A DNA stretch of 5,554 bases from the NCBI GenBank assembly GCA_016875695.1, contig VGPB01000126.1, positions 1 to 5,554 of the forward strand, read 5' to 3'. The translations under genes and the position numbers were made by a program. Positions within the stretch are counted from its first letter, which is position 1. Every line of letters starts with the position of its first letter. This stretch comes from Chloroflexota bacterium (lineage in GTDB: Bacteria; Chloroflexota; Dehalococcoidia; UBA2979). The notes under the pieces are model-generated. The model did not search any database. It was given only the letters and a program-made list of their open reading frames with translations, and was not told the DNA's origin. Below, in pieces: positions 1 to 5,554 of this stretch.

Positions 1-11
1 GGGCGCGGGAG

Positions 12-31
12 GGCGCCGCGCGCGCGGCGCC
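12..31. repeat. 20-bp perfect GC palindrome
   Basis: Bases 12-31 equal their own reverse complement and consist only of G and C. An alternating CG core flanked by ggcgcc sites can arise by chance at this base composition, so no function is assigned. Confidence 0.45.
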
Positions 32-36
32 GCTAG

Positions 37-71
37 CGACGCGTGGCGCGGGACCGCAGCCCCACGCGTCG
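37..71. repeat. 10-bp inverted repeat with 15-nt loop
   Basis: Bases 37-46 (cgacgcgtgg) pair perfectly with 62-71 (ccacgcgtcg). The stem lies 9 nt from the larger hairpin at 81-120 and may form part of the same termination or repeat structure. Confidence 0.5.
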
Positions 72-80
72 AGCTCGCGC

Positions 81-120
81 GCAAAGCGAAGCGGCCCCGA
101 TCGGAGCCGCTTCGCTTTGC
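81..120. terminator. 15-bp perfect hairpin downstream of ftsK
   Basis: Bases 81-95 (gcaaagcgaagcggc) and 106-120 are exact reverse complements around a 10-nt loop that could close further to a GATC tetraloop. It lies 156 nt past the ftsK stop. No T-run follows on either strand, so it is not a textbook intrinsic terminator. Many high-GC bacteria terminate at such stems, and it could work in both directions. A regulatory or repeat element is the alternative. Confidence 0.5.
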
Positions 121-276
121 CTCAAACGGCAAGCCTGGGTTGGTGAGCGTCGGAGCCGGAGCCTGCTGCTAGCCGGTCCTTCGCTGTGTGATTGAGCTGT
201 CCAAGGGTCGGGCCCTCCGCATCCGAGTGCAACCTGGTTGCGTGCCATCAGTATCGCACATGAAGCAAGCGCCGCG
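121..276. other. Non-coding stretch between ftsK and the hairpin
   Basis: I see no supported gene, tRNA or recognisable structured RNA in these 156 nt. The small minus-strand open frame across 33-248 has no ribosome-binding site, runs through the hairpin and matches nothing I know. The stretch is probably ftsK 3' untranslated sequence. Confidence 0.5.
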
Positions 277-2862
277 CTAACGCGGGCGTCGCGTGCCGCG
301 CCGAGACCGGGTCATGGCGTGCCGCTCGCGGGGACCGCCGGCCTCGGGCCCCGGTACGAGCCGTCTGCGGCGCGGCCCCGCGCCGCCCGCCACCGACTCG
401 CCGTCGGGTTCGTCGAGCTCCTCCTCGTCGCCGTCGCCGAGCTGATCGGCGGGCTCGTCGAGCTCTGCGTCCGCGTCGTCCTTATCCAGCAGCAGCTCGT
501 CGTCGGCCTCCTCGGGGGCGTTTTCGTCGTGCAGCAACACCGGGCGCGAGCTGCTGGGGCCGTCCGGCGGGCCGACGATGCCGCGCGTCTCCAGCTCGTC
601 CATCACGCGCGCAGCGCGCGGGTAGCCGATGCGCAGCCGCCGCTGCAGCATCGACGTCGACATGCGCTCGTGCTCACGCGCGAGCTCCAGCGCGCGCGTG
701 AGCATCGGGTCGGCGTCCTCGGCGGCGGCCTCCTGCGCGAGCAGGTCGCGCTCGGCGGCGTGCAGCAGGTCGTCGTGCTTCTCGGGCACGAGCGCGCCGA
801 AGCGCCCGTCCGACCAGAACGCGACCACGCGCTCGATCTCCGCGTCCGAGACGTACACGCCCTGCAGCCGCACCGGCTTCTGCGCGTCGGTAGGCACGTA
901 GAGCATGTCGCCGCGGCCCAGCAGCTTCTCGGCGCCGCCCTGGTCCAGCACCGTGCGCGAGTCGACCTGCGACGACATCGCGAACGCGATGCGCGTGGGG
1001 AAGTTGGCCTTGATCAGCCCCGTCACTACGTCGACGGACGGCCGCTGCGTCGCGACGACGAGGTGGATGCCCGTCGCGCGTGCGAGCTGCGCGAGCCGCA
1101 CGAGCTGCTGCTCGACCTGGCCCGGAGCCGCCATCATCAGATCGGCAAGCTCGTCGATCACCACGACCCAGTACGGCAGGCGTAGCTGCTCCGCCTGCTC
1201 GTTGTAGCGCGCGATGTTGCGCACGCCGGCCTCGGCGAAGCGCCGGTAGCGCGACTCCATCTCGTGGATCACGGCCTGCAACGTGCCGACGACCTTGTCC
1301 ATGTCCACGACGATCTTCGAAAACGCCAGGTGCGGGACGCGGTCGAACGTCGTCAGCTCGACGCGCTTCGGGTCGATGAGGATCAGCCGCAGCTCCTCCG
1401 GCGAGTGGTTCATCAGCAGGCAGGTGATGATCGCGTTGAGGCACACGGACTTGCCGGAGCCGGTCGCGCCGGCGATCAGTAGGTGCGGCATCGTCGCGAG
1501 GTCGGCGACGACAGGGTCGCCCGAGACGCCCGCGCCGAGCGCGATCGACAGCGGCTGCTGCGCCGTCGCTTTGCGGAACGCGGCCGACTCCATGACGCTG
1601 CGCAGCGTCACGACGCGCGCGCTCGCGTTCGGTACCTCGATGCCGACGACGGACTTGCCGGGCACGGGCGCCTCGATGCGCAGCGCGGGCGTCGCGAGCG
1701 CGAGCGCGAGGTCGTTGCCGAGCGCCGTGATGCGGTTCACCCGGATGCGCGTTCGCGAGACCTCGCGCTCGCGCAGCCGCGGCTGTCCGTCCGGGTCGAG
1801 CAGCGGCTGGCCGCTGGTATCGCGCTCTAGCAGCGTGCGAGTGCGCACGTCCCAGCCCGGCTCCACGCCGAACTGCGTGACGGTCGGGCCCTCGTTAATC
1901 TGCGTGACGCGCGCGTCGACGCCGAACGACGCCAGCGTCTCCACGATCAGCTCGGCGCGGCGGTCGTTCTCCGCGGTCGTGTCGGGAGGATCGACGTTCG
2001 CGACCAACGTCGAGGTCGGCGGCAGCTGCCAGCCGTCCGGTGAGTGGCGCCACTCCTGCACCGGGTGCTCGAGGTCCATCGGCATCTGCGCGGGCTTGCG
2101 GTGCGGGCGCGCGGGCGGCCCCGGTTCGAGCGCTTCGTCGTCGAGCTCGTCCAGCTCGTCGTACTCCTCGTCCTCGTACAGCTCGTCCTCGTCGTACGCG
2201 TCGAGGTTGGCGAGCGCGTCGCCGGGCGTGCCATTCTCGACGGGCGCGGTCGCGCGCGCGTGCGAGGCGCCGAGCACGCCGGCGAAGAGCAAGCGCAGCG
2301 AGCGCCAGCCTACGCGCGCCAGTGCGGCCGAACCCTGCCACACCACGATCGCGACGGCCGCGAGCACGCCGGGCAGAGCTTCCAGCATGCGCAGCGCGGT
2401 GGCCGGCCACAGCAGCGCGAAGCCGGCGGGCAGCGTCAGCAGCCACGCGGCCGTCGCCCAAGCGCCATCGGTGAGCGCGCGACCGAGGTCGCCGCCGGCC
2501 GAGTGTTCGCCGAGGTCCACGCCGCCGAGCGCCTGCGCGGGCTGCCACAGCCCCAGCGCGCCCGCGGAGAACACGAGCAGCAGCAGCGCGCCGCAGATGT
2601 GCCGTGCCTGGTCTTGCAGCCAGAATGTGTAACGCAGCGCGATTAGCGTGCCGAGCAGCGCGATGAGTAGCGTGGTGGTGAACACGTGCACGCCGAGTGT
2701 GCCGACGATGCCGTCGCGCGCGTCCGCGAGCACGCTCGCGAGCGGCAGCAAGAACGGCACGACGATCAGCGCCAGCGCGACGAGCAGCGCCCCGACCAGC
2801 TCAGCGCGGAACAGCCCCAGTGGGCTAGCAAACCCGGAGCGGGCACGACGGGATCGAGCCAT
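277..2862 (-). CDS. ftsK: FtsK/SpoIIIE-family DNA translocase
   Basis: Membrane-anchored, ATP-driven double-stranded DNA pump that clears chromosomal DNA from the division septum; 861 residues. Four or five hydrophobic segments lie at roughly 21-46, 54-77, 89-107, 134-158 and possibly 160-178. An acidic low-complexity linker (about 221-247) follows. The motor contains GKSVVGIEVPN (402-412), Walker A GATGSGKS (465-472), DPKRVEL (497-503), Walker B VVVIDELADL (566-575) and ATQRPSVDVVTG (604-615). A winged-helix gamma domain occupies about 718-777, with the hallmark STSMLQRRLRIGYPRAARVMDELE; this domain normally reads polar DNA motifs. Two oddities: a hydrophilic insert at about 341-371, and some 85 residues after gamma that are first acidic (779-820), then arginine-rich (831-861). 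ATG 2862 is the only usual start codon before the first membrane segment. Family assignment is certain; orthology to the housekeeping FtsK is inferred from the full domain set and neighbours. Confidence 0.96.
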   Translation of the reverse strand: MARSRRARSGFASPLGLFRAELVGALLVALALIVVPFLLPLASVLADARDGIVGTLGVHVFTTTLLIALLGTLIALRYTFWLQDQARHICGALLLLVFSAGALGLWQPAQALGGVDLGEHSAGGDLGRALTDGAWATAAWLLTLPAGFALLWPATALRMLEALPGVLAAVAIVVWQGSAALARVGWRSLRLLFAGVLGASHARATAPVENGTPGDALANLDAYDEDELYEDEEYDELDELDDEALEPGPPARPHRKPAQMPMDLEHPVQEWRHSPDGWQLPPTSTLVANVDPPDTTAENDRRAELIVETLASFGVDARVTQINEGPTVTQFGVEPGWDVRTRTLLERDTSGQPLLDPDGQPRLREREVSRTRIRVNRITALGNDLALALATPALRIEAPVPGKSVVGIEVPNASARVVTLRSVMESAAFRKATAQQPLSIALGAGVSGDPVVADLATMPHLLIAGATGSGKSVCLNAIITCLLMNHSPEELRLILIDPKRVELTTFDRVPHLAFSKIVVDMDKVVGTLQAVIHEMESRYRRFAEAGVRNIARYNEQAEQLRLPYWVVVIDELADLMMAAPGQVEQQLVRLAQLARATGIHLVVATQRPSVDVVTGLIKANFPTRIAFAMSSQVDSRTVLDQGGAEKLLGRGDMLYVPTDAQKPVRLQGVYVSDAEIERVVAFWSDGRFGALVPEKHDDLLHAAERDLLAQEAAAEDADPMLTRALELAREHERMSTSMLQRRLRIGYPRAARVMDELETRGIVGPPDGPSSSRPVLLHDENAPEEADDELLLDKDDADAELDEPADQLGDGDEEELDEPDGESVAGGAGPRRRRLVPGPEAGGPRERHAMTRSRRGTRRPR
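2122..2202 (-). repeat. Low-complexity acidic codon tract in ftsK linker
   Basis: About 27 codons rich in Asp, Glu and Tyr (residues about 221-247), largely built from GAC and GAG codons, so the plus strand reads as degenerate cgtc/ctcg triplets. It sits between the membrane domain and the motor, where FtsK proteins carry a variable linker. A similar GAC/GAG-rich tract encodes the acidic tail at 403-528. Such tracts can change length by slippage. Confidence 0.6.
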
Positions 2863-2867
2863 CCTCC
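2863..2867 (-). promoter_or_regulatory. GGAGG abutting the ftsK start codon
   Basis: The messenger reads GTGGAGG immediately followed by ATG, so a good Shine-Dalgarno core has no spacer to the start. A weaker GGAAG lies about 10 nt upstream of the ATG and could serve instead. No alternative ATG, GTG or TTG exists before the first membrane helix. The start is therefore kept, although its ribosome-binding arrangement is atypical. Confidence 0.4.
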
Positions 2868-2918
2868 ACTCGCTTCCGTTCCGGCCCCGCCCGCCACGGC
2901 GCCGAGTGCGATGCCTTG

Positions 2919-2946
2919 GACTACACCTCGACGACTACACCTCGAC
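2919..2946. repeat. Perfect 14-bp tandem duplication at the 3' end of rnj
   Basis: The unit gactacacctcgac occurs at 2919-2932 and again, without a gap, at 2933-2946. The gene-proximal copy contains the last codons of RNase J (Val-Glu-Val) and its TAG stop. The second copy lies in the 72-nt gap before ftsK, in another frame. It looks like a slippage duplication that did not change the protein, because the first stop is retained. Confidence 0.85.
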
Positions 2947-4590
2947 CGTGATCGGCAACACCAGCGGTCGCCGCCGTGTCTGCTCGTACAGATAACGCGC
3001 TACCTCGTCCTTGAGCGCCTCCCGCACGCCGGTCCAATCGATCGGGTGACGCTCGCCGCCCAGCGCGGCGGCGACCACGCGACGCACGCCGTCCAGCATC
3101 TCCGGCTCCTCCTCGGGGCCGACGAAGCCGTGCGACATCACCTCGGGCGGCCGCGTGAGCTCGCCACGCTGGCGATCGACGGACACGACCACGACGATCA
3201 TGCCGTCGCTTGCTAGGTGCGCGCGGTCGCGTAGCACGATGTGGTCGACATCGCCCACGCCCAGGCCATCGACGTACACGTACTCGGCCGGCACGCGTCC
3301 CGCGAGGCGCGCGCCATCCTCGTCGATCTCCAGCACGTCGCCGTCCGTGATCGCGAACGCGTCCTCGGCGGCCATGCCGAGCTGCATCGCGAGAAGGCGG
3401 TGCAGCACCAGGTGGCGGTACTCGCCGTGGATGCCGATGAAGTGCCTCGGCCGCACCAGCCGCTGGATGATCTTCAGCTCCTCCTGCGACGCGTGCCCGC
3501 GCACGTGCACCGGCGCGAGGCGGTTGTAGATCACGCGCGCGCCCGCGCGGTAGAGGCTGTCGATGTTGCGGTAGACCAGCATCTCGTTGCCGGGCACCGG
3601 GTTCGACGAGAGCACTACCGTGTCGTCGCGGTGGATCGTGACGTGCTGGTGCGTGCCGTTGGCCATGCGCGTCAGCGCGGAGGTCGGCTCGCCCTGCGAA
3701 CCCGTGCAGATCACGATGGTGCGCGTCGCCGGGTGCTCGGCGAGCTCGCGCACGCTCATCATCATGTTCGCCGGGACGCGCAGGTAGCCGAGCTCGCGCG
3801 CCATCTGCACGTTGTTGACCATCGACCGGCCGGTGACGAACACTCGCCGGTTGTAGCGCTCCGCCGCGTCGATCACCATCTGCACGCGCGAGATGAGCGA
3901 GGCGAAGGTCGTCACGATGACGCGCCCCTCGGCCGCGCCGATCACGCGATCAAGCGACTCCGCGACGATCTGCTCGGACGGCGTGTAGCCCTCGTACTCC
4001 ACGTACGTCGAGTCCATCGCGAGCAGGAGCGCGCCCTCGCGGCCGATCTCGCCGAGGCGCGTGAGATCGGTGTGCTGGCCCATGACGGGCGTGTGGTCGA
4101 GCTTGAAGTCGCCGGTGTGCACCACGACGCCGAGCGGCGTGTGGATGAGCAGCCCAGCCGCGTCCGGGATCGAGTGCGAGACGGCGAAGAACTCCACGTC
4201 GAAGGCGCCCGCGGCCACCGTCTCGCCGGGCTCGACGACGTGCACGTCGGCGTCGTGCTGCAGGCGATGCTCGCGCAGCTTCACGTCGACGAGCCCGCGC
4301 GTGAGGCGCGTGCAGTAGACGGGGACGTTGATCTCCTTCAGCAGGAACGGCAGCGCGCCGATGTGGTCCTCGTGGCCGTGCGTGAGGAAGACGGCGCGCA
4401 GGCGCTGCGGCGCCTGCATCAGGTATGTGATCTCGGGGATCACCAGGTCGATGCCGAGCATCTCCTCCTCGGGGAACATCACGCCCACGTCGACGGCGAT
4501 GATGTCGTCGCCGTACTCGTACAGCATCATGTTGCGGCCGATCTCGCCGAGGCCGCCGAGCGGAATCACGCGCAGCGCCGGCCCGCTCAC
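2935..4590 (-). CDS. rnj: Ribonuclease J (metallo-beta-lactamase/beta-CASP)
   Basis: Zinc-dependent 5'-3' exoribonuclease, with endonuclease activity in many homologues, acting in cytoplasmic mRNA decay and RNA maturation. It has 551 residues, normal for the family. The catalytic fold shows LGGLGEIGRN (11-20), HGHEDH (71-76), SHSIPD (138-143) and HTGDFK (158-163). The beta-CASP domain shows TTFASLISRVQ (227-237), GSQGEP (297-302), HVRGHASQEE (362-371) and HGEYRHL (388-394). By comparison with the Thermus enzyme, the likely metal ligands are H71, H73, D75, H76, H139, D161 and H388. The C-terminal domain includes YVDGLGVGDV (439-448) and ends in TRRRPLVLPITVEV. I chose GTG 4590 because homology begins at once after it; it overlaps the upstream stop as GTGA and has GGAG 8 nt upstream. 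The frame stays open to 5091, but that part is antiparallel-frame noise over the glycosylase gene. Slight motif changes (MDSTYVE, HVRGHAS) leave the catalytic residues intact. Confidence 0.96.
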   Translation of the reverse strand: MSGPALRVIPLGGLGEIGRNMMLYEYGDDIIAVDVGVMFPEEEMLGIDLVIPEITYLMQAPQRLRAVFLTHGHEDHIGALPFLLKEINVPVYCTRLTRGLVDVKLREHRLQHDADVHVVEPGETVAAGAFDVEFFAVSHSIPDAAGLLIHTPLGVVVHTGDFKLDHTPVMGQHTDLTRLGEIGREGALLLAMDSTYVEYEGYTPSEQIVAESLDRVIGAAEGRVIVTTFASLISRVQMVIDAAERYNRRVFVTGRSMVNNVQMARELGYLRVPANMMMSVRELAEHPATRTIVICTGSQGEPTSALTRMANGTHQHVTIHRDDTVVLSSNPVPGNEMLVYRNIDSLYRAGARVIYNRLAPVHVRGHASQEELKIIQRLVRPRHFIGIHGEYRHLVLHRLLAMQLGMAAEDAFAITDGDVLEIDEDGARLAGRVPAEYVYVDGLGVGDVDHIVLRDRAHLASDGMIVVVVSVDRQRGELTRPPEVMSHGFVGPEEEPEMLDGVRRVVAAALGGERHPIDWTGVREALKDEVARYLYEQTRRRPLVLPITVEV

Positions 4591-5216
4591 AGCAGTCGCT
4601 CCACGGCTGGGGCCGGCGCGGCGAGCGCCGGTGCGAGCGCGGCCGCGCCCCGCGCGCGCTCCTGCTCGAGCAGCCGCGGCAGCTGCGCGAAGTCCGCCTC
4701 CAGCACCGGGCGCAGCGCGCCGTTCCGGAGCGCGGCGGCCGGGTGGTACATTGGTACGATCAGCCGCGCGCCGGCGCGGCGCGGCTGGCCGTGAATGCGG
4801 CTGATGGCCTCGCCGGGGAACCAGTGCGCCATCGCGAAGCGCCCGAGCGTGACGATCACGCGCGGGTCGACGAGTGCGATCTGCCGCTCCAGGTACGGTG
4901 CGCACGCCGCGATCTCCTCGGGCGCCGGGTCGCGGTTGCCGGGCGGGCGGCACTTCACGACGTTCGTGATATACACGGCGTCGCGCGCGAGGCCCGCGAC
5001 GGCGAGCAGCTCGTCGAGGAAGCGGCCCGCGGCCCCGACGAACGGCAGGCCCAGCTCGTCCTCCCGCTGGCCAGGCCCCTCGCCGATGCACATCACGTCC
5101 GCCGGCGCCGGCCCGGCGCCGGGCACCGTGCGCGAGCGTGCCAGCTCGCAGCGCGGGCAGTCCGCGACCTCCTCGTAGAGCTCGAGCAGAGCGGGTGACA
5201 GGGCGGGGGCGGTCAT
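4587..5216 (-). CDS. Family 4 uracil-DNA glycosylase (4Fe-4S)
   Basis: Excises uracil from DNA after cytosine deamination or dUMP incorporation, starting base-excision repair; 209 residues, usual for family 4. The four cysteines expected to hold the iron-sulfur cluster are visible: C20 and C23 (CPRC), C89 (VKCRPP) and C105. The active-site motif is GEGPGQRED (45-53), followed by GLPFVGAAGRFLDELL (56-71), TNVVKCRPPGNRDP (84-97), VIVTLGRFA (120-128) and the uracil-pocket loop MYHPAAALR (156-164). The GEGPG form favours family 4 over family 5. The Ala-rich tail after about residue 188 is not conserved. ATG 5216 is preferred: the open frame continues to an ATG at 5390, but those extra 58 residues are unlike the family and run through the insertion-sequence end. 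No clear Shine-Dalgarno precedes 5216, which suits a short-leader transcript. It is first in the apparent operon and overlaps rnj by 4 nt. Confidence 0.95.
   Translation of the reverse strand: MTAPALSPALLELYEEVADCPRCELARSRTVPGAGPAPADVMCIGEGPGQREDELGLPFVGAAGRFLDELLAVAGLARDAVYITNVVKCRPPGNRDPAPEEIAACAPYLERQIALVDPRVIVTLGRFAMAHWFPGEAISRIHGQPRRAGARLIVPMYHPAAALRNGALRPVLEADFAQLPRLLEQERARGAAALAPALAAPAPAVERLL
4599..4602 (-). promoter_or_regulatory. Shine-Dalgarno GGAG for rnj, inside the glycosylase gene
   Basis: GGAG lies 8 nt upstream of the GTG at 4590, within the last codons of the glycosylase gene. Together with the GTGA stop/start overlap it decides the RNase J start and points to translational coupling of the two genes. 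Confidence 0.55.
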
Positions 5217-5238
5217 CAGTCGTTCACCATGTCGGGGA

Positions 5239-5268
5239 ATCGTAGCATTGTGCCGCGAACGGCTCCAA
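5239..5268 (-). promoter_or_regulatory. Weak candidate sigma-70-like promoter for the operon
   Basis: On the minus strand TTGGAG (5268-5263) and TACGAT (5244-5239) are separated by 18 nt. The -10 hexamer fits TANNNT, but only the first three bases of the -35 agree well. Initiation about 7 nt after the -10 would fall near 5232, leaving a leader of 2-16 nt before ATG 5230 or ATG 5216, which agrees with the missing ribosome-binding site. The site lies just outside the inferred IS border. Prediction only. Confidence 0.28.
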
Positions 5269-5271
5269 CGC

Positions 5272-5554
5272 CTAGCAGGCTGCTGAAGGAGCGCAGGCAG
5301 ATGGTAGAGGACGGAGGGGAGGGCCGGCAGCCACCCATCGCTGTCGTGACGTTGCGTTGTTGGGGTTCTGCGGCACGGTCGCGGACGCACGGAGGCTAGG
5401 CGGCGACCTCCAGCTTCGCCATGCGCGCGAGGTTGTAGGCGGCGGCCGTGAACTCGAGCCAGCAGCGGTTGCGGGCGAGCCCCAGGAAGCGCAGCTTGCG
5501 CCCGCCGCCCACGGTCTTCACCCAGCCGCAGACTTGCTCCACGAGCTTGCGCCG
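5272..5554 (-). mobile_element. 3' end of an IS5/IS1182-like insertion sequence (partial)
   Basis: The terminal 52 codons of a DDE transposase are followed by about 120 nt of non-coding sequence. That stretch ends in ctagcaggctgctgaagg, which resembles the terminal inverted repeats of many IS5/IS1182-type elements. I place the border at CTAG 5272-5275 (possible target duplication), with the inverted repeat starting near 5276. The other end is beyond the window, so repeat pairing and target duplication cannot be verified. The non-coding part (about 5290-5395) shows nothing else recognisable. Confidence 0.6.
5396..5554 (-). CDS. DDE transposase, C-terminal fragment (IS5/IS1182-like)
   Basis: Only the last 52 residues are in the window; the gene continues past the right edge, so it may be intact or broken. 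The fragment opens with RRKLVEQVCGWVKTVGGGRK. Here R2, E6 and K13 fit the R-x3-E-x6-K signature around the third catalytic acid of IS4/IS5-superfamily transposases. It ends with the typical TAAAYNLARMAKL helix and a TAG stop. The element belongs to the cut-and-paste DDE group that moves itself through its terminal repeats. It is transcribed toward the glycosylase gene, 179 nt away, so read-through could reach the operon. The precise IS subfamily cannot be settled from this fragment. Confidence 0.85.
   Translation of the reverse strand, partial: RRKLVEQVCGWVKTVGGGRKLRFLGLARNRCWLEFTAAAYNLARMAKLEVAA

Noticed and set aside
160..172. Partial likeness to the reverse complement of the IS end near 5272-5285
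   Set aside because: A 3-nt insertion is needed, the match is about 10 nt, and no transposase lies beside it.
33..248. 71-residue minus-strand open frame downstream of ftsK
   Set aside because: No ribosome-binding site, low-complexity Arg-rich protein, and it spans the perfect hairpin at 81-120.
1593..1610. 18-bp perfect palindrome inside ftsK
   Set aside because: It lies in conserved coding sequence (TLRSVM region), and GC-rich codons explain it; no operator context.
1283..2632. 449-residue plus-strand open frame
   Set aside because: It is antisense to ftsK; its serine runs are the complement of the acidic GAC/GAG codon tract.
3241..4794. 517-residue plus-strand open frame
   Set aside because: It is antisense to RNase J and the glycosylase, rich in His, Arg and Val as expected from the complement of GC-rich codons, and has no recognisable motif.
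4591..5091. N-terminal extension of RNase J to an ATG at 5091
   Set aside because: The 167 extra residues are Arg/Ala-rich noise overlapping the glycosylase in another frame; the GTG at 4590 fits the family start.
5316..5323. GGGGAGGG, matching the E. coli FtsK-orienting GGGNAGGG motif
   Set aside because: A single match in GC-rich sequence inside an IS, with the motif unknown for this lineage, has no weight.
5217..5390. N-terminal extension of the glycosylase to an ATG at 5390
   Set aside because: The 58 extra residues lie before the conserved start, lack family similarity and cross the IS end.
1..5554. Defence system, CRISPR array, tRNA or riboswitch
   Set aside because: No regular spaced repeats, tRNA T-loop signature or recognisable defence domain was seen; the genes are ordinary housekeeping families plus an IS fragment.

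Overview
The window is a high-GC bacterial segment in which every convincing gene lies on the minus strand. Reading in the direction of transcription, from high to low coordinates, it holds: the truncated 3' end of an insertion sequence; a family 4 (iron-sulfur) uracil-DNA glycosylase; ribonuclease J; and an FtsK/SpoIIIE-type DNA translocase. Downstream of ftsK is a short non-coding stretch rich in stem-loops.

Layout: 5272-5554 is the transposase-distal end of an IS5/IS1182-like element, with the last 52 residues of its DDE transposase. A weak candidate promoter lies at 5239-5268, just outside the IS border. The glycosylase (4587-5216) and RNase J (2935-4590) overlap in a GTGA stop/start junction. 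A 72-nt gap containing a perfect 14-bp tandem duplication separates RNase J from ftsK (277-2862). The first 276 bases hold no supported gene, but contain a 15-bp perfect hairpin at 81-120 and two further inverted repeats. These are plausibly the end of the transcription unit.

The three intact genes look like one operon of housekeeping nucleic-acid functions: uracil excision from DNA, 5'-end-dependent RNA maturation and decay, and septal chromosome translocation. RNase J genes near ftsK are also known in Actinomycetota. The long insert in the FtsK beta region and the wording of its conserved motifs remind me more of Chloroflexota (Thermomicrobia-like) than of Actinomycetota. That placement rests on memory of family sequences and is low confidence.

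I found no convincing undescribed system. The points most worth checking are the IS border directly abutting the operon's 5' end, the acidic-then-basic extension of FtsK beyond its gamma domain, and the insert in its motor region.
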